Below are positions 59,628-64,000 of a DNA stretch of 64,000 nt, in pieces. The DNA comes from Vulcanimicrobiota bacterium (lineage in GTDB: Bacteria; Vulcanimicrobiota; Xenobia; Xenobiales; JADMJV01). The position numbers and the translations under genes were made by a program. How positions within the stretch are numbered: the first letter of the stretch is position 1; each line of letters begins with the position of its first letter. The notes under the pieces were generated by a model. That model was not told where the DNA came from. It worked only from the letters and a program-made list of their open reading frames with translations, and searched no databases. The stretch spans positions 62,001 through 126,000 of the forward strand of contig JAFKGI010000003.1 in NCBI GenBank assembly GCA_017307785.1, read 5' to 3'.

Positions 59628-61246
59628 TGAAACGATTCCTCAATGACCCCAAGACCCTGGTGCAAGAAGCCATCGAGGGCCTGATTCTGGCCAGCCAGGG
59701 CCGGCTGACGCGTCTGGACGGTTTTCCTGACATCAAAGTGGTGGTGCGCGCCGACTGGGACCGTTCCAAAGTGGCCGTGATTTCGGGCGGCGGCGCCGGC
59801 CACGAGCCGGCCCACGCGGGCTTTGTGGGCCCGGGAATGCTGACAGCGGCGGTGTGCGGCGAAGTCTTCGCTTCTCCCAGCGTGGAGGCCGTGCTGGCAG
59901 CCATCCTGACCGTGACGGGAGAGGCCGGCTGCCTCTTGGTGGTCAAGAACTACACCGGGGACCGCCTCAACTTCGGCCTGGCCGCCGAACAAGCGCGTCA
60001 ACGAGGGCTACGGGTGGAAACGGTTCTGGTGGCGGACGACATCGCCCTCCCCGACTCGCCTCAGCCGCGCGGGGTGGCGGGGACGCTGCTGATCCACAAA
60101 ATCGCCGGCGCCATGGCGGAAAGCGGAGCCGACCTGGCCAGGATTTCGCAAACGGCCTGTCGGGCGGCAACCCAGATCCACTCCCTGGGTCTGGCGCTGG
60201 AGGTCTGCCATCCACCGGGCCACTCCGAGGAGGGTCGCCTGGGCCCGAACGAAGCCGAGTTGGGACTGGGCATCCACGGCGAACCGGGAACTCAAAAAAT
60301 TGCCCTGGCCGCGGCCGACCAACTGGTCGAGCAGATCTTGCAGAAGCTCCCTCCGGAACTGCCCGACTCGCTGTTGCTAATCAATAACCTGGGCGGTGTG
60401 CCGCCCCTGGAGATGAGCCTCCTCACCCGGGCACTGCTTCACTCTCGGTTGAAGCGATGCGTGAAGCTGGTGGTCGGACCCGCCCCGCTCATGACCTCCT
60501 ACGACATGAACGGCTTTTCCATCTCGCTGCTGACACTGGACGAGGAATGGACCGAGTGGGTTCTCCAAGACTGCGGTGTGAAAGCCTGGCCCGGGGCCCA
60601 GGCCTGGCGGAATATGCAGACGCTTCCCCTACCCGACGGTCTGGGAGGCCCTCAATTTCTGCCCTCGACGGAAGCCACCCGCATCAAGTGGCTACTGGCC
60701 GCCTGCGATGCTCTGGAACACGCGGAAGGCAGCTTGAACGAACTGGACCGACGGGTGGGCGATGGGGATACCGGCACCACTCTAGGCCACGCCGCCCGGG
60801 CCTTGCGCGAAGCCACCGAAAGACTACCGCTGGCCGAGGGGCCCCAGCTACTCCAGGCCATCGCGACTCTGCTTTCGCGGGTGATGGGTGGCTCCAGCGG
60901 AGTGCTGCTTTCCATCTTCTTCAATGCCGCCGGCACCGGGCTGGCTTCTGGGCAGACCTGGCCGCGAGCCTGGATGACGGGCTTGCAGCGCATGCAAGAA
61001 TACGGCGGCGCTCATCTGGGGGACCGAACGATGCTGGATGCCCTGTATCCGGCACTCACCTATCTGGAATCAGAGGGCTTACGATCGGCGGCGGCCGCAG
61101 CTCGCTCGGGCGCAGACAGCACCGCCGCCATGAAATCGGCCCGGGCGGGTCGATCCGCCTACGTTCCTGGAGAACATCTACAAGGCACCAACGACCCCGG
61201 GGCCGAGGCTGTCGCTCTGGTCATGCAGGCCTTGAGCCAGGCCTGA
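59627..61246 (+). CDS. dihydroxyacetone kinase, ATP-dependent (DAK1-DAK2 fusion)
   Basis: A 539-residue single-chain kinase. The K domain (1-~330) has ISGGGAGHEPAHAGFVG, the LLVVKNYTGDRLNFGLA loop and GLGIHGEPG with the His that binds dihydroxyacetone covalently. The L domain (~345-539) has RVGDGDTGTTL (Mg-ADP aspartates) and SRVMGGSSGVLLSIFF. This order matches eukaryote-type and Citrobacter-type ATP-dependent enzymes, some of which also have FMN cyclase activity. It makes dihydroxyacetone phosphate for glycolysis. Preceded by a structured leader and an RBS-occluding hairpin. Confidence 0.95.
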   Translation: MKRFLNDPKTLVQEAIEGLILASQGRLTRLDGFPDIKVVVRADWDRSKVAVISGGGAGHEPAHAGFVGPGMLTAAVCGEVFASPSVEAVLAAILTVTGEAGCLLVVKNYTGDRLNFGLAAEQARQRGLRVETVLVADDIALPDSPQPRGVAGTLLIHKIAGAMAESGADLARISQTACRAATQIHSLGLALEVCHPPGHSEEGRLGPNEAELGLGIHGEPGTQKIALAAADQLVEQILQKLPPELPDSLLLINNLGGVPPLEMSLLTRALLHSRLKRCVKLVVGPAPLMTSYDMNGFSISLLTLDEEWTEWVLQDCGVKAWPGAQAWRNMQTLPLPDGLGGPQFLPSTEATRIKWLLAACDALEHAEGSLNELDRRVGDGDTGTTLGHAARALREATERLPLAEGPQLLQAIATLLSRVMGGSSGVLLSIFFNAAGTGLASGQTWPRAWMTGLQRMQEYGGAHLGDRTMLDALYPALTYLESEGLRSAAAAARSGADSTAAMKSARAGRSAYVPGEHLQGTNDPGAEAVALVMQALSQA

Positions 61247-61249
61247 GGG

Positions 61250-61255
61250 TATACT
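61250..61255 (+). promoter_or_regulatory. -10 box of a probable leaderless promoter
   Basis: TATACT ends exactly 6 nt before the ATG at 61262. GGGG lies too close to the ATG to act as a ribosome site. This would drive the second minor-pilin module. Confidence 0.6.
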
Positions 61256-61261
61256 TTGGGG

Positions 61262-61627
61262 ATGTCCGGGTTGCGGGGGCGAAGGGCTTTTAGCTTGACC
61301 GAGGTGATCGTAGCCTCGGCCTTGCTGGCCGTAGCCGTGCCCTTGCTTCTTAACCTGTTGCCGACCAGCTTTTTATCCCTGCGCAAAGCCGACCATCTTC
61401 AGGCGGCCACCTCGATGGCTCTGTATCGAGTGGACGAAGTGGCTTTCCTGAAGCCGCGCCAGGGGGTGGACCTGAGTGAAACGATTCAGGTGGGCGAGCG
61501 CGAATATCGGGTTACTCGCGAATTCTATCGGGTCGATGACATTCGCTGGGACGTGGTGGTGTCTTGCGACTGCGAGAACCTCGCTCCGGTGCGCCTGGCC
61601 ACCCGCGTCATTCGGGAATCCCCGTGA
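61262..61627 (+). CDS. PilV-like minor prepilin, second copy
   Basis: A 121-residue prepilin: basic leader GLRGRRA, then FSLTEVIVASALLAVAVPLLLNLLP with Glu at +5. The residue before the cleavage site is Ala, where Gly is usual. The helix and LRKADHLQA region closely match the protein at 53706, so they are paralogues. The remainder is short (QVGEREYRVTREFYRVDDIRWDVVVSCDCENL). GTGA overlap with the next gene. Confidence 0.86.
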   Translation: MSGLRGRRAFSLTEVIVASALLAVAVPLLLNLLPTSFLSLRKADHLQAATSMALYRVDEVAFLKPRQGVDLSETIQVGEREYRVTREFYRVDDIRWDVVVSCDCENLAPVRLATRVIRESP

Positions 61628-62178
61628 GGAGTCGGGGCTTTACCGTGGCCGAAGTGCTGGTCGCCTCCACCATCAGCCTGCTGGTACTGGGCCTGGTCAT
61701 CAGCTGCTGGATGCTGGTTACCCAGGGTTGGAGAAAAACCTACCGGCTGCAAACGGTGCAGGAATCGACCATGGTCAGCACCACTCGCCTGCGCGAAGAC
61801 TATCGACGCTCGAAACCCGGTTCGGCCCGTATCGATGGTCCCACCTTGAGCTTCCTCGTCTACGACGATGGTAGCGGCGAGAGTTCCTGGGATCCGAGCG
61901 GACAGATTCTTTGGCGTTGCTGGGTGCAGTATCGCTGGCAAAATCAAGTTCTTCGACGCCGCCAGGTGGCCCTGGCCACACCGCTGAGCGAACCTGGCCA
62001 ACTGCCTCCCGCCTGGACCGAGCCAGCCGAGGGCCATCGACTGGGACGAGATCTGACGGCCTGCGACTGGACTTTGCAAGGCGGAGTTCTGCTACAGGTC
62101 CGCACTAAAAGTGAATTTGAAGAAGTGCCGAGCTCCGCTTTTTTGCGGGTGACTCCCTTCCTTTATCAGCCGGACTGA
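61624..62178 (+). CDS. PilW-like minor prepilin, second copy
   Basis: A 184-residue prepilin: leader RSRG, cleavage before FTVAEVLVASTISLLVLGLVIS with Glu at +5. The globular domain has STTRLREDYRRSKPGSARIDGPTLSFLVYDDG and LWRCWVQYRWQNQVLRRRQV, like PilW/GspJ proteins and the paralogue at 54110. GTG start in a GTGA overlap; the stop shares a base with the ATG of the next gene. Confidence 0.87.
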   Translation: MRSRGFTVAEVLVASTISLLVLGLVISCWMLVTQGWRKTYRLQTVQESTMVSTTRLREDYRRSKPGSARIDGPTLSFLVYDDGSGESSWDPSGQILWRCWVQYRWQNQVLRRRQVALATPLSEPGQLPPAWTEPAEGHRLGRDLTACDWTLQGGVLLQVRTKSEFEEVPSSAFLRVTPFLYQPD

Positions 62179-63926
62179 TGAGTAGCAAACGACCACGCGG
62201 ATCGACCTTGCTGACCGTGCTTTTCTGCGCGGTGGCGCTGGGATTGATCTGTCTGAGCATGGCTTCGGCCATGCTTTCCCACTACAACCTGGCGGTGCGC
62301 AATCGGGACTCGGCTCAAGCGGATTGGATTGCCCGAGCGGGGGTGGCCGAATTCATCCACCGCTGCGCGGGGATTCAGAAAGATCACACCGACGTGACCA
62401 CCGTGCCGGATTCGGTGCTGCCGGCTTTCCGTTCCCAGCCGGTCTTATTGTATCCCAGCGCCCACATCCCCGGAAAAGTCACCCTGCTTCTGGACGGAAT
62501 GCCGGCCAGCCGAGACAACAGCCTTTCCGCTTTTCCGGGCCAGAGCAGTTTCGACACGGGGGACCGCAAGTCGATACCCCCTTTCAGCCTGGACCTGGCC
62601 CTCAAGGTGGAATGGGGCGGCCGCACCTTCGTCTATCAAGCTCTGGTGCAGCAGCGCTGGCCCTACGCCGTCACCGCGCCCGGACCGGTGTTCGTCTGTG
62701 GCCGCTCCGACCAGCGGGACGAAAACGGCCTGGTGCAGCCGGCTTTGCGGGCTCCCTCGCAGGTCAAAGGTTCGATCCTGGCCATGCAAGATTCGGCCGT
62801 CGTCAGCCAGCAGCGCATCGTGGAGCTGGAGAGCGACCCGAATCAGAACGTCGACCAGAACAGCCTCTATCGATTGTTGTGTCCCTTCAGCAATCCCATT
62901 GACGAGGTGGGAGCGAGCCAGCTCGACAATTCGCATCGATTGGTGGTGGGCGGCAAGGTCAGAACTTTCGCCTACGCCTATCAAACCTACAACACCGATG
63001 ACGGCCCCAGAGGCAGCTTCTCCGTTCAACCGCGGCCGGAAGTGGATACCCGCGACGCCCGGTTGGAGGGCAATGCCGACACCTATGAAAACGGGGAGAT
63101 TCCGGTACCGGCCAACTATCCGCTGATTGAGGTCGGAGCGAACTCGGTCTTGACCGGCACCAAACGCCCGGACGTCCGACCGGGTGGCCTGGATCCACGC
63201 CAGCCCGCCACCCGAGACCAGTGGGCCAAGCTCTTCGAAAGACCGCCGGTGGATGGATGGGAGGACATCCAGGCGCGAGTCACGCCGCCCGTGGGCGAGC
63301 TCTACATCCCCAAGAACGTGATCATTAGCAAACAGCCTCCCGGCACCGTCCCTCCCAACACCATTTACATCCAGGCGGCCACCGGCAAAGTGAGCTGCGA
63401 CAATCTGAAACTGAAGCCCGGCTGCACTCTCACCGTCACGGACTGCTCGGTGTATTGCAAGGGCGACCTGGTGGTCAGCCACGAAAATCTGGAGGAACCC
63501 GGGCGTTCCCCGGTTCTGTCCGGCTCGGGCGCGACTCTGATCGTGAAGCAACTGCTGATGGTGGATGGCGGCGAGGTTTTCGCCGGGGACACCGGCATGG
63601 TCATTTGGGCCGACCACTTCCTGCTGCGCGCCTCCGGGCGCTATCACGGAGCCATCATCTCCCCCTGCGGCGGCGCCTTTTTCGGACAGACGGATTCCCC
63701 CGACCCGGGCCTGCACATTCGCGGAGCGGTGCTGCTCGGCTCCAATGACATTCGCTTCCGGGGCAAAGGCTTTCTCAACGATGAGGGTCAGCAGGTCGGT
63801 GGGCTACCGACCCGCTCCCTGGCCGCCTTCACTCTGGCCTCGACCGAGGTGGTCTACGACCCCCAGTATCTGCGAGGCCTCAATCAGTTCGGCGGTTTTC
63901 ACCTGCAGGCGCTTAACCGCCGCTAG
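62178..63926 (+). CDS. large PilX-like minor pilin, second copy
   Basis: A 582-residue protein. The N-terminal hydrophobic helix (RGSTLLTVLFCAVALGLICLSMASAML) is followed by SAQADWIARAGVAEFIHRCAG, as in PilX/GspK. WPYAVTAPGPVFVCG and the strand-rich C-terminal body (CTLTVTDCSVYCKGDLVVSHENL ... GRYHGAIISPCGGAFFG ... IRGAVLLGSNDIRFRGKGFLNDEG) parallel the protein at 52006. It carries several cysteines that its paralogue mostly lacks. The last 14 nt overlap a convergent kinase-like gene. Confidence 0.82.
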   Translation: MSSKRPRGSTLLTVLFCAVALGLICLSMASAMLSHYNLAVRNRDSAQADWIARAGVAEFIHRCAGIQKDHTDVTTVPDSVLPAFRSQPVLLYPSAHIPGKVTLLLDGMPASRDNSLSAFPGQSSFDTGDRKSIPPFSLDLALKVEWGGRTFVYQALVQQRWPYAVTAPGPVFVCGRSDQRDENGLVQPALRAPSQVKGSILAMQDSAVVSQQRIVELESDPNQNVDQNSLYRLLCPFSNPIDEVGASQLDNSHRLVVGGKVRTFAYAYQTYNTDDGPRGSFSVQPRPEVDTRDARLEGNADTYENGEIPVPANYPLIEVGANSVLTGTKRPDVRPGGLDPRQPATRDQWAKLFERPPVDGWEDIQARVTPPVGELYIPKNVIISKQPPGTVPPNTIYIQAATGKVSCDNLKLKPGCTLTVTDCSVYCKGDLVVSHENLEEPGRSPVLSGSGATLIVKQLLMVDGGEVFAGDTGMVIWADHFLLRASGRYHGAIISPCGGAFFGQTDSPDPGLHIRGAVLLGSNDIRFRGKGFLNDEGQQVGGLPTRSLAAFTLASTEVVYDPQYLRGLNQFGGFHLQALNRR

Positions 63927-64000
63927 CGCGGGGCAGTCGGTGCAACCACTCGCGGGCCTGCACGGCGCTGGGACGGTTCTGAGGACTGGTGGCACCGAGA
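63913..64000 (-). CDS. probable Ser/Thr protein kinase, 3' end only
   Basis: Reading the minus strand into the window gives an open frame ending in TAA (63915-63913). Its last residues, TSPQNRPSAVQAREWLHRLP, fit the final helix of Hanks-type kinases ('dP..RPsa.e....L'). Everything upstream is outside the window, so the call rests on this short tail. It converges on the second minor-pilin module. Confidence 0.5.
   Translation of the reverse strand, partial: LGATSPQNRPSAVQAREWLHRLPRASGG

Overview
The window is dense bacterial DNA of high G+C content. By eye about 68 protein-coding genes fill almost all of it, no gap exceeds 300 bases, and I saw no tRNA, rRNA, CRISPR array or insertion sequence. 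Sec-type signal peptides, lipoprotein signals, an OmpH/Skp-like periplasmic coiled-coil protein, a PilP/GspC-like protein and FliF-like proteins point to a diderm. The many eukaryote-like Ser/Thr kinases, prepilin-like proteins and secreted orphans recall little-studied uncultured phyla such as Eremiobacterota, but that placement is only a guess. Several genes appear to be transcribed without a leader: a TANNNT-type -10 box ends exactly 6 nt before the start codon.

Layout. 1-7150: the 5' end of a PAS-domain gene, a secreted protein, a cysteine-hydrolase-like protein, a giant kinase-TPR-WD40 protein and a secreted repeat-rich basic protein. 7147-15091: housekeeping and stress genes (RluA-type pseudouridine synthase, Dps, TetR regulator, GNAT enzyme, an alpha/beta hydrolase with two EF-hand loops, NADAR protein, C39-like peptidase, transketolase, and an endonuclease VIII gene with no visible start codon). 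15164-27683: PilP/GspC-like protein, six-hairpin-like protein, nitrilase, DUF4262, BpsA-like and Nudix genes, membrane proteins, adenosine deaminase-like enzyme, AraC regulator, and a small protein with five copies of a short motif.

27735-39064 is a compact chemosensory island: CheY-like receiver and CHASE3-type MCP on one strand; cheR, double cheW, hybrid cheA, cheB and a receiver-kinase on the other, joined by 4-nt GTGA/TTGA overlaps; then two more kinases. No recognisable flagellar motor or hook genes accompany it, so control of pili or a non-motility output is as likely as swimming.

39109-49483 holds small zinc, PQQ-propeller, FecR-like, PNPOx, GST and VOC proteins. It also holds the most unusual locus: three tandem short paralogues (40963-42937) that look like stand-alone FliF-type periplasmic domains, and two tiny coiled-coil lipoproteins translationally coupled to an RNA ligase (43379-44480).

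49467-63926 contains two paralogous minor-pilin modules (52006-54742 and 61262-63926), each with a small PilV-like, a PilW-like and a large PilX-like protein. The first is in an operon with a PilC/GspF inner-membrane protein and a PEGA-domain membrane Ser/Thr kinase. Between them are a YcaQ-like protein, a second alpha/beta hydrolase, unknown genes, and a dihydroxyacetone kinase preceded by a structured, terminator-bearing leader. The window ends in the tail of another probable Ser/Thr kinase gene.
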